DNA of 64,000 nucleotides from Oscarella lobularis (taxonomy: Eukaryota > Porifera > Homoscleromorpha > Homosclerophorida > Oscarellidae): positions 1,922,001 to 1,986,000 of the forward strand of contig NC_089180.1 of NCBI RefSeq assembly GCF_947507565.1. The letters are read 5' to 3'. This document shows positions 55,701 to 64,000 of this stretch, in pieces. How positions within the stretch are numbered: the stretch's first letter is position 1; each line of letters starts with the position of its first letter. Below the pieces are notes generated by a model that did not search any database, was not told the origin of the DNA, and was given only the letters and a program-made list of their open reading frames with translations. The translations under genes and the position numbers were made by a program.

Positions 55701-56758
55701 AAAAAAACATGCTAATGTGCATTAAAAGTGTCTTAATTTACCATTGCTCTTTATTGCCAATGAAAATCTCATATTAGTAGTGTAGTTTTTTCCATTGATT
55801 GTAACTGTTTGCAAGTTGATGTCATAAAATGCTTTTCCTTTGCTACCAAAAATAAAAAGAGTTGCTTCAGCCTAAATAAAATAAATGCGTTAGTAAATCT
55901 TAGTCTGCTATTGCTTTCCTAACAATTAATTTTTTTGATAAGGCATCTTTCTGCCAAACAAACTTTGCTGTAACGCGAAGCTTTTGCTTGGTTAAATCTT
56001 TAGTTGAAATTGCTGTGTTTGCATTGGACGCACACTGAAAATAAAAGGGATGGTATTTTCTCAAGACTTTCATTTTTGAACGAAGACCACACAAGCCGAC
56101 TTGTCTGATACTTTTTCTCCTTTGGACATACCAGTAGCCAATAGTTTTCGCCATCATCGGAACTTTTGTGGAAATAGAATGAACAAAATTGTCAACCATG
56201 TCAATTGTTACCAGCCTTAGACGCACATAAATATAACTTTGTGCGCTTATGTTATTACGCTTACTCAATGTCTTTCATTTTTTTTCGTAGCCATCTGATT
56301 GTGCTTTGGTAGAACTCCCACACAAATATAAGTCTGCTGCCTCCTTCAGCAATAAGACGGAATTTGGAGAACTTTTCGTCGTTGTAAATTGTTAAAATTC
56401 TATAACGCCCAAGCTTATGAACATTCGATTTTCGGCGAAACACTAGCTGCAGCAGAACCGAAGAAGCTTTTTCTCCGTACATTTTCTTGCTCTTCAGCGT
56501 TCTCTCAGATATTTTCTTTTCAATGCTAACAGTCTTTCCAGCAGAATTTTGCAAATAAACGTCTTCAGAAAAGTTCATTGACACTGAAAAGCGCTTTTGA
56601 AAAGAAACAAAGCTGCCTGGCTTTGGAGAAACTCGCTGTGGGTAAGGAGGACAAAGGAGACTCCGGTTTAAATCAAATTTAGACAGTATCAGCGTAAAAC
56701 GTTTCATTTGTTGAGAAAGCCGCTTGTGACACATAAAGCTTTCCAGAGGCATGCGCAC
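52726..56758 (-). CDS. Probable single-pass membrane protein with Ig-like extracellular exons
   Basis: Exon-intron structure is tentative. The first exon (56758 to about 56267) starts MRMPLESFMC and has an Ig-like pattern (LLCPPYPQRVSPKPGSFVSF, SSVLLQLVF, LGRYRILTIYN). Probable further exons include 55740-55860 (AEATLFIFGSKGKAFYDINL), about 53990-54120 (PDPCLVWQFNSSKRAPSQAS), about 53110-53470 (AIAKIQLVCNNHISCVSLKN) and about 52965-53065 (GKRQCFVEVWARRPHYLCNN). The last exon encodes SLIGVGIVGAIILVSCSVLL followed by basic FKITKRIRS and a stop near 52726, a clear transmembrane helix with a short cytoplasmic tail. N-glycosylation sites are frequent. An integrin-alpha-like or Ig-superfamily receptor is possible; I cannot decide. 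The AT-rich composition matches the convergent Ig/EGF gene. Confidence 0.4.
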
Positions 56759-57065
56759 AAAGGAACTCTGTCACAATGGGTCCTCTAGCTGCCCCTCTAG
56801 CTGGCTGACTCGCCGGCTGACTCTCGGCTGGACGCAAATAAACAATTACGCTCTACAGGTCACGCGAGCGGATTTATAAGAGTAGATCCTGATCGAGTGA
56901 AAGTTGTATCGCAACGGCAAATTCGCTCTAAAACGTGATCGGCCAAATGTCTGCTGACGTCACAATCACACTTGGACCGATCGCAGGTGCCTTTAATGTC
57001 ACACTTTCTCGTTCCCGAACACCAGGGCGCGCCCGGGCTCTCAAACGTGATCGGGCTTGATCGTG
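56759..57065. repeat. Dispersed repeat related to 19160-19270, with GC core
   Basis: The words aaacgtgatcggccaa, tgacgtcacaatcacacttgg, gcaggtgcctttaatgtcac and gaacaccagggcgcgcccgg match, in a different order, the block around the GC hairpin at 19085-19270. Upstream at about 56785-56830 are short gctggctgactc repeats. Satellite array 2 begins directly after gatcgtgcaaa. Confidence 0.65.
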
Positions 57066-58560
57066 CAAAATATATTCCGGCAAATGGTGTACGTACTCCG
57101 CCGGCAGGCGATGTATATATTCCGGCAAGTGGTGCACGTATACTCAGCCGGCAGGCGATGTATATATTCCTGCAAGAGGTGTACGTATACTCAGCCGGCA
57201 GGCGATGTACATATTCCGTCAAGTGGTGTACGTACTCCGCCGGCAGGCGGTCTATATATTCCGGCAAGCGGTGTACGTACTCCGCCGGAGGGCGATGTAT
57301 ATACTCCGGCAAGTGGTGTACGTACTCCGCCGGCAGGAGGTGTATATATTCGGCAAGTGGTGTACGTACTCCGCCGGTAGGCGATGTATATATTCCGTCA
57401 AGAGGTGTATATATTCCGGCAAGTGGTGTATGTACTCCGCCGGTAGGCGATGTATATACTCCGGCAAGTGGTGTACGTACTCCGCCGGCAGGCGGTGTAT
57501 ATATTCGGCAAGTGGTGTACGTACTCCGCCGGCAGGCGGTGTATATATTCCGGTAAGAGGTGTACGTACTCCGCCGAAAAGCGATGTATATATTCCGGCA
57601 AGTGGTGAACGTACTCCGCCGGTAGGCGGTGTATATATTCCTGCAAGAGGTGTACGTATACTCAGCCGGCAGGCGATGTACATATTCCGTCAAGTGGTGT
57701 ACGTACTCCGCCGGCAGGCGGTCTATATATTCCGGCAAGCGGTGTACGTACTCCGCCGGCAGGCGATGAATATATTCCGGCAGGCGGTGCATATATTCCA
57801 GCAAGTGGTGTACGTACTCCGCCGGCAGGCGATGTATAAATTCCGGAGTGTTGTGTACGTACTCCGCAGGCTGGCGGTGTATTAATTCCGGCAAGAGGTG
57901 TATATATTCCGGCATGCGATCTATATATTCCGGCAAGTGATGTACGTACTCCGCCGGCATGCGATGTATATATTCCGGCAAGTGGTGTACGTACTCCGCC
58001 CACAGGCGATGTATATATTCCGGCAAGTGGTGTACGTACTCCGCTGGCAGGCGGTGTATAAATTCCGGAAGACGGTGCATATATTCCGGCAAGTGGTGTA
58101 CGTACTCCGCCGGCAGGCGATGTATATATTCCAGCAAGTCGTCTACGTATACTCCGCGGGCAGGCGGTGTAAATATTCCGACAAGTTGTGTACGTATACT
58201 CAGCCGGCAGGCTATGTATATATTCCGGCAAGTGGTGTACGTACTCCGCCGGCAGGCGGTGTATATATTACGGCAAGTGGTGTACGTACTTCACCGGCAG
58301 GCGGTGTATATATTCCGGCAGGCGGTGCATATATTCCAGCAAGTGTTGTACGTACTCCGCCGGCAGGCGGTGTATATATTCCGACAAGTGGTGTACGTAC
58401 TCCGCCGGCAGGCGGTGTATATATTCCGGCAGGCGGTGTACGTACTCCGCCGGCAGGCGGTGTATATATTACGGCAAGTGGTGTACGTACTCCACCGGCA
58501 GGCGGTGTATATATTCCGGCAAGAGGTGTATATATTCTGGCAAGAGGTGTAAGCACTACG
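57066..58560 (+). repeat. 45-bp satellite, array 2
   Basis: About 33 units of the same monomer and orientation as array 1. Internal higher-order repetition is visible: the stretch gtgtacgtactccgcaggctggcggtgtattaattccggcaag and its neighbours at 57850-58050 closely parallel 47700-47890 of array 1. One array may therefore be copied from the other. Long open frames on both strands (up to 425 codons on the minus strand) are products of the unit length and are not annotated as genes. Confidence 0.95.
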
Positions 58561-59470
58561 CCGGGTCACAGGCTAAGCCAAAACGTACTTTGGGACAATT
58601 CAACTTACGGGTTAACCGTGTGGTTAAGGGTGATTCGTTTCGTGGGGGTCATGTGGGGAAATTAACATAGGTATAGTGGCTAGGAGATGAACCGTTCATT
58701 CATGCCATGTGCCTCTATAGAAACTGACGTTTTCGCGGTTTTGGGCGACTCGTGTATGGTTTCGCCTGTGTGTTTGTTGGAATGAGCGGGAGGAGAGCAT
58801 TTCAGCGCAGGAGGTCATACATGTATGTCTTGGTTTTGGTGCATCCGGGTTGCACAGGTATTTTCGTTCGTCGTTTGACGGGATAACGCGCGACATCGAA
58901 GGTCGAATGACCTTTCTACACGGGTAAGAGAGGATGACGATTGTTGCGCGAGCGGTTCTGGGGCCCCTGTACGCGTGCGAGGGATTTCTTAGTCGATGCG
59001 CGCCCTTGGCGAGCGTTCGCTGTCGTTCGAATGGGTCCTGTTGCGTCTAGACGGGCTTCTTATCGTTGCGCGATCGAGTTCTGAGCATGTTCTGAGGCTC
59101 CGTTGCGCACGGGAATTTTTCGTACCGGCGATCGCTGTGTTTTTCGAGGCCTTTCAGTCCTATTTTGGGTTTCATGTGTCTTTAGGCGTGTTTTTGTCGT
59201 AATTAAGGTGGGTTTTTGCCCCGATTTAGACTGTTATGTTGTGTTGTTGGGAAAAAGAGTTTCGAGGTGATCATGGGAGGAGAAAGGGTAGGTAAGCTAG
59301 AAGAGCTTTGCCACCATTCGTTCAAGTAAGGGGGTCATTATTGTGGGTGGAATCATGCACTGAGCTTAGCAATTTTTTTAAGAACCACCTTGCTCGACAC
59401 GTCACAAGCAGGTAAGATCCTTATCTGTATAATTTAATTTGAATGCCTTTTTTAATTTTTAATTTTTTAT
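58561..59470. other. No assigned gene; possible 5' exons of the dynein fragment
   Basis: No family is recognised. Short frames with donor-like ends occur near 59270-59330 and 59380-59412 (gtaagg, gtaaga). They could be 5' exons of the following gene but encode nothing I recognise. Confidence 0.3.
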
Positions 59471-59471
59471 A

Positions 59472-60300
59472 GTCTCGACGACCTGGCTGCTTTCATAATA
59501 CGAGTCGATGCGGGATTGGCCAAAGAGGTCGAAGACGGCGACTACGACGGTCTCGTTGCCGTTATCGGGCATTTGATGGCCGTCAAAGATCGCACACCGA
59601 ACACGGACAACATGTTCGAACCGCTCAAGCAAACGATCGATCTTCTGAAGACGTACGAACAGGAGATGTCCGACCAGGTGCACACGCTCCTCGAAGAGCT
59701 GTGACCGATCGATGGACGGACCTGAAAAAAGTGGCGGCGACAGCGAAGCCAGTCGTCGCGCCACTCCAAGCGAACGAAGTGGCGATCATTCGAAAGAAGT
59801 GCTCTTCGTTCGACGTGAAGCAGCACGAGTTCCGAGAGCTCTTTCGACGAACCGCGCCGCTTGCGTACAATTCGTCGAACGCGTACGCGCGTCTCGATCG
59901 GCTGCACGTCGAAGTCGCCGCGCTCGAACGCGAAATGGGCGCCCTACACGAATCGGCGTCGCCGTTCGAGGTAAACACGCCCGACTATCGGCAACTGAAA
60001 GCGTGCCGTCGACGCGAAGTCGGTCAACTGAAGCAACTGTGGGACGTCGTCAAATTGGTTCACAGTTCGATCGAGGAGTGGAAGACGACGCTGTGGCGAC
60101 AGGTCAAGGTCGAAACGATGGACATCGATTTGAAGAAATTCGTCAAGGACATTCGCGCTCTTGACAAGGAGATGCGCGCTTGGGACGCGTTCAGTGGCGT
60201 CGATTCGACCGTTAACGATCAGAAGAATATCCGTCTGGCAGTGGACAAGAACAGCTCGTACCTATCTCTCACCGAGCTGGCGTTTAGAGATATGAAGTGG
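59472..60300 (+). pseudogene. Axonemal dynein heavy chain, stem/linker fragment
   Basis: The plus strand encodes MFEPLKQTIDLLKTYEQEMS then VHTLLEEL and a TGA at 59702. The next residues (TDRWTDLKKVAATAKP, APLQANEVAIIRKKCSSFDV, KQHEFRELFRRTAPLAYNSS, FEVNTPDYRQLKACRRR and WRQVKVETMDIDLKKFVKDI) continue in the plus-one frame from 59704. They follow the order of the N-terminal stem-to-linker region of axonemal outer-arm-type heavy chains (the DNAH9/11/17 group). After RALDKEMRAWDAFSGVD the match fades near 60215 and the frame ends at 60433. Only about 260 of roughly 4500 residues are present. With the frameshift it cannot be a working dynein. The piece is directly followed by the PIKfyve start on the same strand. 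Confidence 0.85.
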
Positions 60301-60407
60301 TTCGGGTTAGTGAAAACGCCACTCATATCCATGACGTTCAGTATGACGTTCAGTATGACGTCAGGGGTTCCGTCCGATCTTTTAGCGCGCGTCTGGGGAA
60401 ACGAAAA

Positions 60408-61569
60408 ATGGACGAATCTCGCCGACGGAGTCTGACGTCATTTGGGCCACTAACGCCCGAACCGCGAACGCGAACGGGCGGATTCTTTCGCAAGTTCTTT
60501 TGCAAAAGACGCTTGGGACGAGGAAAAAGAGCCAGAAGTGGAAAGATTTCGATCGTCCACTCCTCCGCCGCGCCTCGCGCCAACGAAGTCCAAAGAGGAA
60601 CGAAAGTCTAAATCAGGATCAAAATTCTTCTTAGCTAGAGCGACAAAGGGAATATCGGCGACTAAACGAAAGAAATCGGAATCGTTGCGAACGATTCCGC
60701 CAAAGCGAACTCTGCAGACAGTTCTGAGTCGAATCGGGAAAATAATCGACACCCAGGTAGAAAGTAGGGCACTTCAAACCTAAAAAATAATTTAGAAAAT
60801 AATTTAGAAATTAAATTAAATTAATTATTTTTTCTTTATCAAGGGTTCAAAAGAGGAGGATCTTCGTCAATACTGGATGAACGACGAGAGCTGCAAGTCG
60901 TGCTACGACTGCGGCGGCCTTTTCACGACGGTTCGTCGTCGCCATCGCTGCCGCGTCTGCGGTCAGATATTCTACTCGCGTTGTTGCTGGGAGACGGTGC
61001 CCCTTCAGTGGGCGTACGGAGTGAAGGACTTGCGCGTCTGCAACTATTGCGCGACGATCGTCAAAGACTGTCGGCAGCGAGGCGAGCCGCACCAGTTGAA
61101 GCCTCCGTCGCCGGACAAGTCCACGAGTTCGTCTTTGACTACTGTTGCCGCCGCGGTGACGCCTGCTGCGAGTAGGGAATTGAAATTGGCTGGTGGTAGT
61201 GTTGAGGGTAGTAAGGTGGGCAGTTCACCTGGCCGCGCTGCGGCCGTTTCGCCTCATTCACGCACTGCTGGCTCGTCCGTTGATATCGGAATGTTGTCAC
61301 CAGTGGGGTAAGGATGGGAAACGGAGTCCGACATTTCTGCACAATAGTTCACTAGGTCATCGGTTTTTTTAGTAGTAGTCGACAATTGAGCTTTGTACTA
61401 ATGCTACGTCGACTGAGGTTAGGCCGAGTTCCGGCAGGAGGGCGTCCTTGTCTTTGACAATGTACCGAAAGGGCTGCGCTGATTCCGATTTGGCGTCGTT
61501 TGCCAATCAAGCTCAGCTAAAGCAGAGCGCTCTTAAGTTTGGCGCGTCGGCTCTGCGGCCAGCAAGGGT
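60408..61569 (+). CDS. PIKFYVE: PIKfyve N-terminal region with FYVE domain, cut by satellite
   Basis: A start at 60408 (MDESRRRSLTSFGPLTPEPR) resembles the PIKfyve N-terminus (xLTPx.. then a basic F-rich patch, GGFFRKFFCKRR). At about 60520-60535, near an A-run, the frame shifts to EPEVERFRSSTPPP and continues to LQTVLSRIGKIIDTQ (donor near 60755). The next exon (about 60842-61308) has a complete FYVE zinc finger: YWMNDESCKSCYDC (WxxD type), RRRHRCRVCGQIFYSRCC (basic motif) and LRVCNYC. A third exon (about 61400-61569) reads RASLSLTMYRKGCADSDLAS and then runs in frame into satellite array 3. The FYVE finger binds PI3P on endosomes, and PIKfyve makes PI(3,5)P2. The DEP, chaperonin and kinase domains are not in the window. 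Confidence 0.85.
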
Positions 61570-64000
61570 AGAGAGAGTACGAACGCCCCCTGACGGAATA
61601 TATATACCGCCTACCGGAGGAGTACGTACAACGCCTGACGGAATATATATACCGCCTACCGGCGGAGTACGACCACTGCCTGACGAAATATATATACTGC
61701 CTGCCGGAAGAGTACGAACAACGCCTGACGGAATATATATACCGCCAGCCGAAGTAGTACGAACGCCGCCTGACGGAATATATATACCGCCTGCAGGCAC
61801 AGTACGAACAATGCCTTACGGAATATATATACCGCCTGCCGGAGGAGTACGAACAACGCCTGACGGAATATATATTCCGCCTGCCGGAGTAGTACGAACG
61901 CCCCCTGACGGAATATATACTGTATACCGCCTACCGGAAGAGTACGTACGACGCCTGACGAAATATATACCGCCTACCGGCGGAGTACGAACAATACCTG
62001 ACGGAATATATACCGCTTGCCGGCGGAGTACGAACAACGCCTGACGGAATTTATACACGGCCTTCCGGCGGTGTACGAACACTGCCTGACGAAATATATA
62101 TACCGCCTACCGGAGGAGTACGAACGCCCCCTGACGGAATATATATACCGCCTACCGGCGGAGTACGAACACTGCCTGACGAAATATATATATACCGCCT
62201 ACCGGCGGAGTACGAACACTGCCTGACGGAATATATATACCGCCTACCGGCGGAGTACGAACAATACCTGACGGAATATATATACCACCTACCGGCGGAG
62301 TACAAACAGTGCCTGACGGAATATATAAAACGCCTACCGGAAGAGTACGTACAACGCCTGACGAAATATATATACCGCCTACCGGCGGAGTACGTACAAC
62401 GCCTGACGCAATATACAGCCTACCGGCGGAGTACGAACAATGCCTGACGGAATATATGTACCGCCTGGAGTACGAACAACGCCTGTCGGAATATATATAC
62501 CGCCTGGAGTACGAACAACGCCTGACGGAAAATATTTACCGCCTGGAGTACGAACAACCCCTGACGGAAAATATTTACCGCCTGGAGTAGGAACAACGCC
62601 TGACGGAATATATATACCGCCTGACGGAGGAGTATGAACAACGACTGTATATACCTCCTGCACGCGGAGTACGAACAACGCCTGACGGAATATATATATA
62701 CCGCCTGCAGGCGGAGTGCGTACAACGCCTGACGGAATATATATACCGCCTACCGGCGGAGTAAGAACACTGCATGACGGAATATATATACCGCTTGCCG
62801 GCGGAGTACGAAGACCGCCTGACGGAATATGTATTTCGCCTGCCGGAGGAGTACGAACACCGCCTGACGAAATATATATACCGCTTCCGGAAGCGTACAA
62901 ACATACCCTGACGAAATATATATATACCGCCTGTCGGAGGAGTATGAACAATGCCTTACGGAAAATAAATACCGCCTGGAGGCGGAGTACGAACAACGCC
63001 TTACGGAATATATATACCGCCTGCCGGAGGAGTACGAACGAAGCCTGACGGAATATATATTTCGCCTGCCGGAGGAGTACGAACACCGCCTGACGGAATA
63101 TATATACCGCCTGCCGGAAGAGTACGAACAACGCCTGACGGAATATATATACCGCCTGCCGGAAGAGTACGAACAACGCCTGACGGAATATATATACCGC
63201 CTGCCGGCGAAGTACGAAGACCGCCTGACGGAATATATATTTCGCCTGCCGGAGGAGTACGAACACCGCCTGACGGAATATATAGCGCTTGCCGCAGCCT
63301 GACGGAATATATAAAACGCCTACCGGAAGAGTACGTACAACGCCTGACGGAATATATATACCGCCTACCGGCGGAGTACGAACACTGCCTATATATACCT
63401 CTTGCCGGCGGAGTACGAACAACGCCTGACGGAATTTATACGCGGCCTGCAGGCCGCGTACGAACACTGCCTTACGGGATATATATACCGCCTGCCGGAA
63501 GAGTACGTACAACGCGTGACGAAATATATATACTGCTTCCGGAAGAGTACAAACATACCCTGACGAAATATATATACCGCCTGTCGGAGGAGTGTGAACA
63601 ATGCCTGACAGAATATATATACCCCTCTCCGGCGGAGTACAAACACCGCCTGACGAAATATATATACCGCCTACCGGCGGAGTACGAACAACGCCTGACG
63701 GAAAATATATACCGCCTGGAGTACGTACAACGCCTGACGGAATATGTATACCGCCTGGAGGCGGAGTACGAACACTGCCTGACAGAATATATATACCGCC
63801 TGCCGGAAGAGTACGAACAACACCTGACGGAATATACTGTATATACCTCCTGCACGCGGAGTACGAACACCGCCTGACGGAATATATATACCGCCTGCCG
63901 GAGTAGTACGAACGCCGCCTGACGGAATATATATGGCGCCTGCCGGAAGAGTATGAACAACACCGGACGGAATATATATACCGCCTGCCGGCGAAGTACG
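61570..64000 (-). repeat. 45-bp satellite, array 3, opposite orientation (runs off right edge)
   Basis: About 52 units on the pattern ccgcctgccggaggagtacg then aacaacgcctgacggaatatatata. This is the reverse complement of the array 1/2 monomer with its own fixed changes: cctgacggaat where arrays 1/2 have the inverse of attccggcaag, and gtacgaac in place of gtacgtac. Several shortened units (for example ccgcctggagtacgaacaac, 62460-62590) lack the central gccggcg. The array starts inside a PIKfyve exon and continues past the window edge. Confidence 0.95.

Noticed and set aside
52726-56758. Firm call of integrin alpha for the minus-strand membrane protein
   Set aside because: No FG-GAP repeats or GFFKR tail motif are visible. 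The similarity is limited to Cys spacing and a C-terminal membrane helix.
56860-58137. 425-codon minus-strand frame within satellite array 2
   Set aside because: The array is open in several frames on both strands because the unit is 45 bp and stop-poor. No frame has start context, splice signals or non-repeat sequence of a known family.
62379-63512. 377-codon minus-strand frame in satellite array 3
   Set aside because: Same reason: repeat-derived openness, with equally long frames elsewhere in the arrays.

Overview
This window is metazoan nuclear DNA. Short GT-AG introns (mostly 40-100 bp) split nearly every gene. The recognisable proteins are animal ones: a Wnt ligand, an RBPJ/CSL Notch-pathway factor, CNOT4, a USP25/28-type deubiquitinase, TIMELESS, CDK11, axonemal dynein, PIKfyve, SRCR, Ig and EGF domains, and a death/ankyrin/Roc GTPase gene. 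Compact intron-rich genes together with ankyrin-Roc, SRCR and HECT-like families suggest a sponge, possibly a homoscleromorph. That assignment is inference from gene style, not a sequence match.

Layout. 1-4154 (minus) is the 5' part of a Helitron Rep/helicase gene running off the left edge. 5.4-8.6 kb (minus) is a broken RecQ-like helicase split by a TIR element (7021-8277) that carries a HECT-like C-terminal exon pair. 9.1-11.3 kb (minus) is a Wnt gene. 11.7-14 kb is repeat-rich. 14-17.8 kb (plus) holds death-domain and ankyrin-Roc exons. 17.9-18.6 kb is an SHPRH-like start, 19.8-20.1 kb a BRWD/PHIP WD40 fragment, and 20.4-23.9 kb CNOT4 with a 492-bp internal tandem duplication. 24.4-26.3 kb (minus) holds an SRCR exon and a truncated DDX51. 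27.3-28.6 kb is a nested palindrome block. 29.1-35.9 kb (plus) is a run of gene pieces: a basic coiled-coil protein, the TIMELESS N-terminus, the CDK11 kinase C-lobe, the RBPJ DNA-binding region, and USP25/28. 35.9-36.7 kb is a minisatellite. 38.6-39.6 kb (minus) is a RING/TRAF-type gene.

40.3-46.8 kb is the most informative stretch. Two copies of one composite repeat lie in a row. Each is split by a different insertion: a 4.4-kb TIR element with an exact 8-bp target duplication, encoding an unrecognised multi-exon coiled-coil/RING-like protein, and a 707-bp Tc1/mariner-like MITE. The second repeat copy provides the near-empty site for the 4.4-kb element.

46.8-48.2, 57.1-58.6 and 61.6-64.0 kb are arrays of one 45-bp quasi-palindromic satellite, the last in the opposite orientation. 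Array one abuts a Ty3/gypsy pol remnant and a putative LTR. Array three begins in frame inside a PIKfyve coding exon. 49.3-56.8 kb is an AT-rich island with a secreted Ig/EGF gene (plus) and a probable single-pass Ig-like membrane protein (minus).

Many genes are partial, and several coding exons contain single-base frameshifts, some next to homopolymers. The window could be a genuinely transposon-scrambled region, an assembly with uncorrected indels, or both. Read-level data would separate these.
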